From: Catenaria anguillulae PL171
Lineage: Eukaryota; Blastocladiomycota; Blastocladiomycetes; Blastocladiales; Catenariaceae
Direction of reading: 5' to 3'
Assembly: GCA_002102555.1 (NCBI GenBank)
Contig: MCFL01000032.1
Location: 124,001 to 188,000, forward strand
DNA: 64,000 nucleotides
A model generated the notes under the pieces. That model was not told the origin of the DNA. It worked only from the letters and a program-made list of their open reading frames with translations, and ran no database searches. Position 1 is the stretch's first letter, and the number at the start of each line of letters is the position of its first letter. Both the position numbers and the translations under genes were made by a program. Below, in pieces: positions 1 to 10,639 of the stretch.

Positions 1-1
1 C

Positions 2-208
2 TTTGATCGTCACGATTGGTCGGTCGACAGGTGTGGCACGTCGGTCAATTATGTCATTGATTTTTACTCGGGCAAGTTGCCCGCCGGTGCACACCAAGGG
101 CCGGGCGCGCCCGTTGTGTCGTTTTATTTGGACGTCAGGCCAAAGCTCGATACCTTGGAGGGCGTCAAGTTGAGGGTACAGCGGTTTTGGAGTGACTTGT
201 TCAACTAG
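2..208 (+). CDS. Cytochrome c heme lyase (holocytochrome c synthase), 3' end only
   Basis: The open frame enters from the left edge and encodes 68 residues before TAG at 206-208. The segment begins [12 protein letters not shown] and continues [10 protein letters not shown], followed by a '[14 protein letters not shown]' stretch. These are the C-terminal blocks of mitochondrial cytochrome c heme lyase, which attaches heme to apocytochrome c in the intermembrane space. The N-terminal part, including the heme-regulatory CP motifs and the catalytic His region, lies outside the window, so its integrity cannot be judged. It runs convergently toward the channel gene on the minus strand. The family call rests on the characteristic HDW-VDRCG block. 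Confidence 0.85.
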   Translation, partial: FDRHDWSVDRCGTSVNYVIDFYSGKLPAGAHQGPGAPVVSFYLDVRPKLDTLEGVKLRVQRFWSDLFN

Positions 209-528
209 GTCCTTGCGTTTGTATTTGTTTATTAGATGCCAAAATGTTTTGTTACTCGTCGATGCACTATGGATAACTTGCTGACTGTCTTGCCGTCTTC
301 CGTTGTTTTGCAAAAGGACAGCTATGTGTATTGAGTACAGGAGACGGAACAAGCATTTGGGATGACAGAAGTTGGAAACATTGAGAGACGTAAAAATTGG
401 AATCGATCGATCGAGACGCGATGATGGACGAGAGAGACAGTGGGAGATGTTACGGAAAACATGAAAGAAATATGAGAATGGACAAGCTAGGCGGAGAAAA
501 GAAAGCGTCAAGATGAGCAGTCAACAGC
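209..528. other. Convergent 3' intergenic stretch
   Basis: About 320 bases between the stop codons of the heme lyase (+) and the CSC1-like channel (-). It is A-rich relative to its surroundings and has no credible ORF. It presumably holds both 3' UTRs. I see no RNA gene or repeat. Confidence 0.6.
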
Positions 529-3500
529 TTACCGCGAGCCGTATCCCTGATACTGCTGTTGGTGCTGCTGGCGTTCACCCCGGCTGGGTGGCAGCACGTG
601 CGTTGTCAATGCACCTTGCTGTTGCTGCTGCTGCTGCGGATACCCACCGTATTGTGGTTGCTGTTGCGGCGGGGTATGCCGCCTTTGCTGCTGGGGATAG
701 CCTGGCGACTGTGGACCAACGGGTGCGCCATTCCGACCAGCGCTCCAGTTTTGCATCGGTGACGGGCTCCGCAGCATGGGCTGTGTGGGGGTAGCCTGAG
801 GCGACGGATGCTGTTGTCCATGGCCGCCATGTTGCTGGTGGTATGTCGGTTGCGGGGCCGCGGGCGACGCATACCCTGGCGGCGAGTGGCGACGGCTGCC
901 GGCCGATGCACCCGTGGGTTGCATTTCCACTTGGTCAATGTGCCGCGGGCCAGAGCCTTGCGGTGACGAGGTCGATTGGTGGAATTGCTGGTGCTGCTGT
1001 TGCTGATAGTAGGCCGCATTGGTTGTGACGGTGGTCGATTGCGTCGAGTACTGCTGGTAGCTGCCGGTCGAATGGTGCGAGACGCCCGTCGAGTGCTGCT
1101 GCACAGCGTACTGCTGCTGTTGCGTGCGGTACTGTTGCTGCTGATGCTGGTGCTGGGCCGGCGGAACGTTGCCGTATGCATGCTGGGGCGGACCCATGTT
1201 CAACGGCGACGGTGGGCGCTGCATGTTTGGATTGGCCAGCGGCGAAGGCTTGTAGTACTGGTGGTTTTCGAGGGTCTGCTTGTTGAGCATGGGCGATGCT
1301 GGGCGGTTGGCCATGGGCGACATGAGCGGCGACGACGGGCCGGGTTCAGCTGCAGGCGGCAGGTGACGCTGGTGCGCGTGCCCGCCGAATGCCGACGACA
1401 ACGATTCAGCCGATTGCCTGTTGCTCGGAGCCTTGTACGTAATGGACAGTTCCGGGAAGTAAGGCTCGAGCAAGTGTTCCACACGTGGGTCGACCAGCGG
1501 CAAGATGAGGTGCTCAATGAGCGCCGGGTGCAAGTACTTATCGCGACGACCGGATGCGCGCGCTTCGGCGTCACGGCGGAGGGCCTCTGGATCGTAGGGA
1601 CCGTGCGCAGGGTCAAAGTACATGGCAGCGTGCAAGTGCGAGTTATAGATGTGGCGCGAGATGAAGATGGATGAAATGAAGAGCACGCCCATTGCGACAG
1701 CTTGTGGATAGATCTGGTTGATGAGGAGCACAGCAATGAAGAGACCCTGGGCCGAGAGGACAGACGCAGCGACGCGCTTGTACATGGTCGGGTAGAAATC
1801 ACCGGCCGAGTCAGAGCCCTTGCCGAAAATGTACATGAGCTCCCACTTGTAGATGATGGTGGCGAAGACGAAAAAGAAGGGCGAGATCAAGAGGATCAAG
1901 GGCTGGATGAGCGCGTAGACCATCGAGATGAAGAACCAGAACAAGAGGACGCCGCCCAGAGCATCTGCAAAACGTGACGATGCGACCTGTCAGGACCACA
2001 AATGTGGAAAGGAACTGTGGAAAGAGAAAAGAGAGCCGAACCATATTCGAACGCAGGTGGGGCATTAATCATCATTGCCTCGCGCGGAGTCAACTTGTAA
2101 AACGACTTCTTGAACCACGTAAGCAAAAGGACGGCCGCGCGAACAAGCTCAATGTGAATGAAGCCGGTGCCGTTGAGCACCCACCCGAGCCAGAACGACG
2201 ATTTGCGAATGAACGCATCAATGGCGCCCTTGGCAATCCCGTAAAGCACCTGCAAGACGGAAAGCGTCACGGCGCCAGCGTTGGGGCCTTTGACAGATTC
2301 GGTGATGTTTGTCACGTCGGAAAGGAGTTGCTGGATGTACGAGGAAATGGTCAAGAGCAAAAAGAAGCCAATCACGTAGAACAGGAACACCTTGCGGATA
2401 GTGTCCTTTGTGCGGAGGGCGAGGGTGTAGGCTCCTTGGTAGTCGGACACCTTGCGGAAAAGAATGGGAGCGAAGAACAGGAAACCGTTGTAGCTGCGCC
2501 AACAGAAAACGAGTTCAAGTGTGAGATACTATGCAAAGCCGATAGGAACAAGAAGTAGGAGGAACGTACAGCATGGGCGGAATGAACGACTTCATGAAGG
2601 TCACGAGCTTTGGCCGTTTGAACAAAAACAAACCCAAATCTGGCCACACCTTGAATAGGGTGATGGGATCCGTCAACGGCAAAATGGCGTTCAGCAAAAA
2701 GAGCCACCCAAAGCACACGCCCAGCACAAACAGGTTGCCGAACCGGCGCATGCGCTGCTGCGAAGACGGCTCACTACCGAGATTGCGCCAAATCAAATCC
2801 GAAGGACGCGGCGCCGGTTGAATCCGCAGACTTCCCGAGGCCTTGCCCTTGAGCTGTTCCACAACCTCATGGCACTCTTCAGGAAACTCAAACTCGACGA
2901 ACCCAGCGTGAATGGCCTTGGCTTCGCACCCGTTGCGGCGCATGTCGTAGATCTGCGCATCGAGCGCCTTGATCTTTTCGCAAAGCTTGATGGCTTCCGG
3001 TGGCAGTTGCACATTGGGCAGGGCGAGGTTAGAGGCAGAGTCTGGGTGGTGGTTCTTGAGCGCTTCTGAAAAGGTGTCGCTGACCACATCCTCGAGTTGG
3101 ATAATGTACTTTTCACGCTTTTCGACAGCGTCTTGCAGCGTTGAGACTTTGAGACCAACCGTGGCAGACGTGAAATGCTTGACATTGACTTCATACATGG
3201 CTTCGGCGAGCGCTTGATTGTCGAGCATGGACGTTTTGAGGTTGGTCACAAGAATGGTGCGTGCGTGGATGGCGTTGTAGTAGGACGACGAACGGAAATA
3301 GGCTTGCCGGATATCGACGAAATCATCCCAAAGCGAGTTAAAGACGTAAAAGACGGAGCCGGTGAGGATGAAACCCATGACGACGTGACCCTGTTCCGTG
3401 ACATTGTGTTGCAAGATGGTGTCAGGTGATGGAACCAAGACGACAAAGGAGAAGAAGACAACGCACCCAGAGAAAACTCGGGTCAAACATGATGGCCTGG

Positions 3501-4141
3501 TTCACATCCCAATCCGAAATCTTGCTGCCTCGCCCTTGAGTTTGGGGCAGCTTCCTGAATCCCATGGTCAACGACAACGAGTTGAGCAACATGGTCACAA
3601 TGCCCGTGACCACCATAACGCATGCAATCTTGACAAACGAGTAGCACACTTTGATGAAAATGGTGGCATCGATTCCGAGCGATTCGAGCAACTCCTTTTC
3701 GGTGGTGCGATACACAACCATGAACCATCCAAAGAGCGACTTGGACACTTCGGGAAGCTTTTCGGGTACTTTGGAGTCGTGGAAGAACTGATGCAGTCCC
3801 CTTCGAGCAAACGAGCGCTGAAGGACTTTGTTGGGTTCGTACACGGTTGGGTTCAATGGGCGCATGAAGCAAAAGAAGGCGACGGCGGCTGCTCCAATAG
3901 TCATGGTCGCTGTTGGACACAACATGGGGTGAGCTCCTTCTCCTGAAAAAATGAAAAGCTGTAGACAAAAAGGATAACGAAACGTACTAAGGAGCTGGAA
4001 AGCGAGGCCGTCCAAATCTTGGAAGGCTGTGGGATAAAGGAACAGGCAGCAGGTCACATCAGGTCAATTTCGTAACAGCTTAGGGACAAGGAATGACAGT
4101 AGGAACACACCCTCTTTGGGAGCAACGCCTGAGTCGGCCAT
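529..4141 (-). CDS. CSC1/OSCA-family (DUF221) cation channel with Gln-rich cytoplasmic tail
   Basis: Predicted hyperosmolality/mechanically gated Ca-permeable channel of the plasma or endomembrane. Six exons join in phase: 4141-4111, 4026-3988, 3942-3467, 3390-2570, 2493-2042 and 1964-529, giving 1,084 residues. Visible in order: an N-terminal TM segment before 'MRPLNPTVYEPN', the cytoplasmic loop with the 'HARTILVTNLK' RRM-like block and 'AFVEFEFPEEC'-type region, then the multi-TM core with 'GWLFLLNAILPL', 'APPAFEYGDALGG' and 'FWFFISMVYALIQPLILL'. All are hallmarks of the family. The last ~330 residues are unusual: a disordered tail very rich in Gln, Ser, Pro and His with many CAG/CAA runs (about 529-1400). 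The start ATG at 4141 opens a short exon (MADSGVAPKE). The first two exons are small, so the exact N-terminus is less certain than the core. Confidence 0.88.
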
Positions 4142-4764
4142 GGTGGAAGGTGAATGATGGGTTTACGGCCAGCGAAGTCGAGTAGATAAGTGAGAGGTAT
4201 CGAGTGTCTTTGGTATTTTATTGGGTCGAGAACATGGAGCAACGTTGTGTCGGTCCGGAGGCAGGGCGGAGGCGGGCGACGGTCGGAAAGGTGGCGGCCT
4301 CAAATGAACGACTGCGGGCTCAGGCGGCGACACTGACGAGGGTATGGGCGTCAAGTGCGCAGAATGGAATGCATAGAATGGCAGCTGTCAAACGGAATGC
4401 CACTACCTAGTCTGATTTGCTTGCTCTGCTATCCATCGGGGTGTGCACAAATGGCGAGAACGTACGTGAAGCAGAAAATCATTCTTGGCTGCGGAGAGGT
4501 GCACTGCCGACTGTCGTGCATGAAGGTCATCAAATCAAATCGGGTGCGTCCATGGGTTGGGCTGGTGATTACTGCAGAGACTGAATATACTTATACGCGT
4601 CGTGAAGGAACACCCACATTGGGACTCTCAATTATACAAGTCTTGGCCTGTTCCCAGGTGGCAGTGGGGACGTGAGGAAGTATTTTGCAAGCAATGTCAT
4701 GTGTACAAGTAATTGTATAATACAAGGGAACGAAAGGGGGCGACAGACAATCTCTCAACGCCAA
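4142..4764. other. Intergenic: CSC1-like promoter and NIFK-like 3' region
   Basis: 623 bases between the channel start and the stop of the RRM gene, both on the minus strand. It should contain the channel promoter and the RRM gene 3' UTR. Short frames on both strands are not protein-like. No RNA gene or long repeat was seen. Confidence 0.5.
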
Positions 4765-6145
4765 TCACCGCCGAGCCTTCTTGACGGCCTTCTTGCCCGC
4801 CGCTTGCTTGGCAGGACTGGGCTTTCCTGCTGGTGCAGCCCCTGCCGACTTGGCCTTCTTGTTGGCCGCTGCCGCTGGTGCCTCGACCTCTTCGGCGTCG
4901 GCCGAGGGGGCCTTGCGCTTGCCCTTCTTGCTCTGCTTCTCGAGCGCGGGCTCCTCCACAACTGGCGCCTTCTTGGCCGCCTCCTTGGCCTTCTTGGCCG
5001 GCTTCTCCTCGACCACCGGCGCCGGTGCGGGCGCAGACGGCGCAGGAGCAGCACCCTCAACGAGCCCGGCCTTGGCCGCCAACGCCGCAAACGAAATGTC
5101 GCTGAAATCATAGTCGATACCCATGGCCTTGATCTTGGCCACGCGTGCCTTCTCTTGCGCAATGAGGTTTTTGACCGTCTTGACGACGGCCTCACGCGAC
5201 TTGGGGACATTGATAGACTTCATCTCCTTGGCAACCAAGTTGGCGGGGCGGAACTTGCGGTTGGCACCCTTGAAGAGCTCCGGGTGCACTTGCGAATGAG
5301 GAAGGCGCTTGCACACGAGGACTTGACCAAACATGAGGTAGCCGTTCATGGTGGACGCAACAACATCGGCAACGTCGCCATCCTTGAACTCGACAAAAGC
5401 ATAGTGCTTGGACTTACCGGTCTGGATCAATGCAAATGATAACGTGGTTGGAAAGGTGAGACGTTGTTCAAAGCAACCATGCTGTGAGAGCAAAGGAAAA
5501 AAGCATGAGCAACTTACCTTCTTGTTGCGAGACAAGCGAAGGCGAGTGACGGTGCCGAATTGGGTAAAGTATTGGCGCATTTCGTCCTCATAGAAACCGT
5601 GCGGAATGCGACCGAGGTAAATAACACCACGCGAAGCAGGCGTGGGCATGACAGTGGCTTTGGCCTTGTCCTGCACAATCACAATATTCAACGTATCAGT
5701 CTCCCGATCCCTTCGTCAATAGAGCGAGAAAGGCAAAGGTCCGCACCTCCTCAGAAACCTCCTCAAACACGGTGATCTCGTCCTCAGCATCGTTCAAATC
5801 TGCCTTCTCGGGCACCTCCACACCAGCGTTCTCGTCGTCCTCATCCTCATCGTCGCTCGACACATCGCCATTGACATGGATTTCCGTCTCGGACTCTGAG
5901 TCATCATCTTGGCCGTCAATTTCCATCTCGTCCTCCTCTTGAGCGCGACGCAACCGGTTCAATTCCGAGTCAATCGCATCGTCGCGTGCCAGCTTTCCCA
6001 GGGGCTTCTTGGAGCCGGTCTTGACCGCCTTGACTTGCTTGAGGAGGGCAGTCTTGCGGCGAGTTTCCGTGCGGGTAGCACGTGGGGTCTTGTTTGAGGT
6101 GGATTTGCCAGAGGCGGCGGCGGCGGAGGACTTGGTGCGTGCCAT
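4765..6145 (-). CDS. RRM nucleolar ribosome-biogenesis protein, NIFK/Nop15-like
   Basis: Predicted nucleolar RNA-binding protein acting in large-subunit pre-rRNA maturation. Three exons (6145-5747, 5670-5518, 5421-4765) join in phase to 402 residues. The first ~130 residues are basic then strongly acidic (Asp/Glu/Ser). A single RRM follows at about 145-222, with RNP2 'GVIYLGRIPH' and RNP1 'KHYAFVEFKD'. After it comes 'MNGYLMFGQVLVCKRL', a signature that separates the NIFK/Nop15 group from generic RRMs. The C-terminus is a Lys/Ala/Pro-rich tail typical of nucleolar proteins. Introns are 76 and 96 nt. Start ATG 6145 gives MARTKSSAAAASG. The exact orthologue (NIFK versus Nop15) cannot be decided here. 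Confidence 0.82.
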
Positions 6146-6476
6146 TGTTTCGAATCCGATGAGAGGCGATGACGATTCGGTGGTTGTTTGGGACAGATCT
6201 GGCCGGCTGGAGCTGGGTTGCAATTGGGCTGGACGGTAGCCGATAAGTTACATGGAATTGCCGCTACACGATCAACTCGAAATCGGCTGGGCTGTGGTTC
6301 TGGCGGACTCGTGGTTGGTTGATGGTTGGCCGGGAACGCGCGACTGGCGCGCATTTCATAACACGTGATCTCGTGTGATGTGCACCCAGGTGTGCTCATC
6401 CTGCCTTTTCTGGCAACTTCATCGTCCATGTCCAGGAGAGATGGTGAAATGTCGACGACAACAAACAAACGCAATC
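6146..6476. other. Divergent promoter region
   Basis: 331 bases separating the NIFK-like gene (-) from the MED11-like gene (+). It presumably carries both promoters. No TATA box, repeat or RNA gene stands out. Confidence 0.45.
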
Positions 6477-7071
6477 ATGAATACCCACAATCCACATGTT
6501 CCTCCGCAATCAATCGTGCCGCCCGCGAGCGACACAGCCACCCACGCCGAGCGTGCTGCGGCCGACCTGGACACTCCCACTTGGCTACATGACCTGCTCA
6601 CCTCCGAGCATGCAACCGTCAATGTCCTTCACGCAGCGTCCGAAGCCATGCACTTGTTGGCAACAACACCTGCCCCAATCGAAGTCGATCCGACCGGCGA
6701 CGAAGAGACGGCTGATGCGCACATTACGAAAATTAATGAGGCCACAGACAAGTTTTTGGCCAATTTGAATGTGCGTGCTCCTGATCCCTTCTGGTGCGGT
6801 TGTCTCCAGTCACACTCACCTTGTGTCCTTGAACGGATGATCACCCGTTCTCGACCAACAGATTGTCCAACGCAACATGCGCAAGTCGATGCGACTTCTC
6901 TCAACCGAGGGACTCTCGGATGTAGTTCCACCGTTCGAGAGCAACCTGTACGCGGAGGAGCGGCAGCTGGAAATGTCTACGCGAGCGGTGGACGTTTTGC
7001 TCGCCAAAATCGAGGCCATGAAGAGCCGCATGGATCACGCTGGGACCGGAAACGACTCGAATATCCAGTAG
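6477..7071 (+). CDS. Small acidic helical protein, possibly Mediator subunit 11
   Basis: Two exons, 6477-6770 and 6862-7071, with donor GTGCGT and acceptor CAACAG, give 167 residues starting MNTHNPHV. The protein is helical and lacks signal peptide or TM. 'TWLHDLLTSEHATVNVLHAASEAM' is followed by a loop, then 'NEATDKFLANLNIVQRNMRKS' and a C-terminal helix 'STRAVDVLLAKIEAMKSRM'. Three helices with an 'F..tLn.Vq..m...m..L' heptad pattern resemble MED11, which pairs with MED22 in the Mediator head. I infer this from pattern only. Another small coiled-coil subunit is possible. It ends convergently with the GT31 gene, 233 bases apart. Confidence 0.45.
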
Positions 7072-7304
7072 TGGCTGGGTCCTTGTTGTATCATTCAACC
7101 CCCACCCACCCCACCATTCAAGCAACCGTCAACCAATACACGCGATACCCCTTGTGACCAACTCTTCTCGTATGCAAAGGTCAGATACCAATTCTAATTG
7201 AGAAAGTGAAGATGAGCGGCCCACATTCAAACTACACACAAACTGACGGGCCTGCCTCGCCAACCACAACTTGCAAGCAAGCGCCACCATCCATCACCAA
7301 TGCG

Positions 7305-9518
7305 TCAATACGTCCTCGCTTTGCACCTAAACCGCCCCTTGATCAACCCGCTCGCATGCCCGCGCGTCCGAATCGGCCGTGTCACGCTATCCTTGACCTC
7401 GCATCGCCCGTTTGGAATGAAATGCCACGCCACACACCGCTCCTCCCTCGAGCACAGCCACCGACAATGCTTTGCGTCCTTTGTCCCCGTGTACACCAAA
7501 TACTGCTCGCCTGCGCGCGCAATGCCGTGCTCAATGTCGGGCAGCTGGGCGTCAGTGTCCACAAAATGGTACCACATGTCCTCGAGGTGAATCGGCGCAG
7601 AAAAGGGTGAGGGAAGGTGCGGCGGCAGTGAGAGGTGGGAAAACACGTTGGGCTGCGTGCCGTTAGAGAAGAAGAGGTGTGGGGTGGTGGTTGGGTTGAC
7701 GAGATCGAGCTTGTCACGCGCGTGGCGGGCGGCAATGGAAATGGTCCGGTTGTGAACGTAGCGCTCGATATCGTAAAGCTTTTGCATGGTGGCCTTCGAG
7801 AGATGGTGGAACGTGACCACTCGTTTGCATGGGTCGTCCTGGTAACGGCAATCGCACGTGATATAAGATTCAAGCCCTCGCAATGCCAGAAAGAGAAAAG
7901 AGCATGCGTACATAGTAAGGATGCGTCGTCCAGTGGGGTGTTACCGGATTGAACCACCGGCGGCCAGGGTATTTGTAATTGGCCAAAATGCCGGCGTCAC
8001 GCAAGCACAAGCCGAGCCGGACATCACCAGCAAAGCAATCATGGTACCGAACAATGCACTCGTCGACAATCTTGAGCATCTCGCGTGCGGCACCTCGACT
8101 CAAAACAATACCCGACCCGCCATGGTTGAACAATGGGCCATCGCCCATCTCTGTCACGCCATCGCAATCACGGAACGTATTGGGCGCACCCAAATAGTGC
8201 GGCTCGTCCGGATTGAGCGGGTGCAAGACGCGATTGAGGTTTTCCATGAAGACGTATCTGTAGGGTCAACACGCAGCTGACTTTGAGCTGTCCATTGCAT
8301 GACGTGGGGGAGCGGAGAGTAAAACGTACGTATCGTCGTCAATCATGACATACCTGTTCATGGCACAACAGGTGAGGATACTCTGACCAACGCATGATGG
8401 ATCGTGTCACTGAATGCGTACCATTCTGCGCCAGGATACCGATTCACCAACTCACGAATCGCCGGAATGTTCTTGTGCGCATCATTCTTCCAACCCATAC
8501 TCTCTTGGTCGGGCTTGACCTCGATATCGGTCTTTGCCCTCTTCTCCAATCGCACCGACAGCGGCGACTCTTGTGTGGGCGACACATCTCGTTTGACCAA
8601 CTTGCCACCATTCTTTTGCTCCTTCTTCTTCTGCTGCTTCTTCTTCTTTTGTTCCTCTTCATACTTGACCTTCATCGGACTCCACGCCCGCGCGGCTTCC
8701 AATCTGCCCTGTTTCTCCAGCCGCTTCACAGCGGCATCGTACGTGCCCGTGACCACATCCACCATTTCGTAATCCCCGACGCGCATAACGCCGTCGCCAA
8801 ATAGCCAAATGTTCTTGACGCCTTGCAAAAAGGTGGCAAGTTGTATGGGGACCTTGTCGGCGGCAACTTCAATGCCCGATTTCAGGGCAATGACAATGTG
8901 GTCCCAGCGTGGGTCGGTCAGGCGGTATGGCGGCGATGAGAGGCGAGATTGAAAGTCGACATGATCCACCGGCTGTTGATGGTTGGCAGCTGGCTTTGGT
9001 GATGGAGGCTTTGGTGCATCTGCAGCAGCTGGGGCTGGCGGATCGGGTTGCGGATGGACCATTGGCGGAGCCATGCCATGCGAGTGCTCGTCGTCAGCGA
9101 CAGCCGGCGGCTGTGCTGGTGCGTTTTTGTCCCCCGACGGCGATGACGCATCCGCATTGACGTTTTCATCGGCAGCCACGGCGAGCTTGTCGGCGTTGGT
9201 GTCATCGGCCGCCGCGACGCCACCGTTCAGAGGCCGGTGGAGCCCATCAAAGAGCGGGTTGCGGGCACGCCCGTCACCAGGAGACTTGGTAGGCGGAGCC
9301 GCTGTAGGATCGATCCACTCGGGAACCTGGTTATCGGCTTGGCCGCTTTGGCGTTGTTTGTGGAGTTGGCGAAGGTGATGGAGTTCCTGCCTATCGGCGT
9401 GCATCATGCCTGCGACCCAAATCATGAGCGCGAGGACCACAATGGCCACACAGGCCCTGAGAAACGGTCGTGGCAAATGCAAAGAGTAGGAGACGGGCAT
9501 TTTGTCTTGTGTCTTCAT
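7305..9518 (-). CDS. GT31-type (fringe/DUF604-like) type II membrane glycosyltransferase with C-terminal PAN-like segment
   Basis: Predicted Golgi glycosyltransferase. Exons 9518-8422, 8353-8330, 8257-7912 and 7838-7305 join in phase to 666 residues. An N-terminal signal anchor (about residues 15-40) is followed by a Pro/Ala/Asp-rich stem and a basic Lys/Gln run. The catalytic part shows 'IVIALKSGIEV', the metal-binding DDD in 'YVMIDDDTYVF' (split over three exons; the 24-nt exon carries the Asp triplet), and fringe-like 'GDGPLFNHGGSGIVLSRGA'. 'CLRDAGI' and 'VTFHHLS' follow. The last ~100 residues contain a Cys-rich 'CRWLCSREERCVAWHF' segment resembling a PAN/apple module. ATG at 9560 (14 residues upstream) is an alternative start. 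The acceptor substrate is unknown. Confidence 0.82.
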
Positions 9519-10639
9519 TGCGAGCTGTAATAGAGTCAAGGATGGGAATGCCAGCCTCATGAAATGACCGAGTGGGTGTGGCGAAGATGGATCGCCCTAT
9601 GTAAAATAGCTGGGCAGACGATCTCTGCCGCTGCCGTGGTGAAATGTCTGGTTTGTGTGGACCGTGCAGCCGTTACGGTTCCCACATCAGTTACGGTTGA
9701 CCTTTTACTTACAACTCTATGCATACCATTACCATGCGGCTACGTACCATGCATGTCGGTGAACCGTCTGTGCCCACGCATGCCAACTCACCACGCACAC
9801 CGCGACGCTCACCATTTAGACAAGGATGTGGGCACCACCCACAGCGTGTTTAGCCAGCAAGGACTGGAGTTGCACTCGCTGTTCCCGTCATGTGTCTTTC
9901 CCCTATCCGTCACCGCTGCCGGGCGTCCTCACCCCTTCGCCATCCACAACCAGCCTTGGATAATCGTCTCAGTTGGGAAAGTGACCCTGGTATCCTTGTA
10001 CAACCCGGATGAATGTAGACGCGGCTACCGAGACAGCCGGAAGGAAAATGAGTCCAAGAAGTGATGTGGAGAGCCAAGTCTTGGCACACCTTTGTTGCCT
10101 GGCACTTCGAAATGAAGAAGGGACTGATGGTCCCAAAAAATCGCGTCACGTCGAGCATCAGCCTGATGTGAACAAGATCTGGTCGCTGGGCTGTCTTGCA
10201 CTCGATCGAGGATAGTATCTCTCGTAGCAGTCGACGGTACGGTACCGTTCATGAAGTTGGGACAGTACACGCGGTAATGGCGCGAGCATTTCGAACGTCC
10301 GAGATTTGAGTTGCGTGCCCGTCGGATCGGTCGGGACTGAGTACCCATTCTTCTCCTGAAAGGTAACCTGTAGGTGCCGCCGATTCGCCTTGTTCCCACC
10401 CTCCCCAAATTCCGTGTATTCAACCATCTCAAGGCTTACCTCCAGTTTCGACCGTCAGTATCGAGCATGGGTTGATGGAGTGGAGGGCGGCCGGTATCAA
10501 TGGGCAATGCAGCATCAGGTCAGCCCGATAAAAAGGCAATGACCCCCCCCCCCCCAACGTCTTCAAATCTGAGACAGAGGTCTCAACACACTTCCAATCG
10601 ACTGCATACACCATCCTCCTCTTCCTCTCTCTCCACACG
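9519..10639. other. Divergent region between GT31 and S9 peptidase genes
   Basis: About 1.1 kb. It contains a 13-base poly-C run at 10543-10555, 85 bases before the S9 peptidase ATG, and one low-confidence minus ORF (10158-10427, listed separately). The rest shows no coding pattern, tRNA-like structure or long repeat. Confidence 0.5.
10158..10427 (-). CDS. Hypothetical 89-residue ORF, doubtful
   Basis: ATG-initiated ORF starting MVEYTEFGEGGNKANRR and ending at a TGA. Its composition is balanced and protein-like (many Arg, Tyr, Thr), but I recognise no domain, TM segment or signal peptide. The GTAAGC at about 10440 and the CTACAG near 10370 could be an intron of a differently built gene. It lies in the promoter space of two divergent genes, so chance is a serious alternative. 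Confidence 0.2.
   Translation of the reverse strand: MVEYTEFGEGGNKANRRHLQVTFQEKNGYSVPTDPTGTQLKSRTFEMLAPLPRVLSQLHERYRTVDCYERYYPRSSARQPSDQILFTSG

Noticed and set aside
976-1674. Long plus-strand ORF (232 codons) opposite the CSC1 tail
   Set aside because: It is the antisense shadow of the Gln-rich repeat region; composition is Leu/Val-rich from CTG repeats and has no domain.
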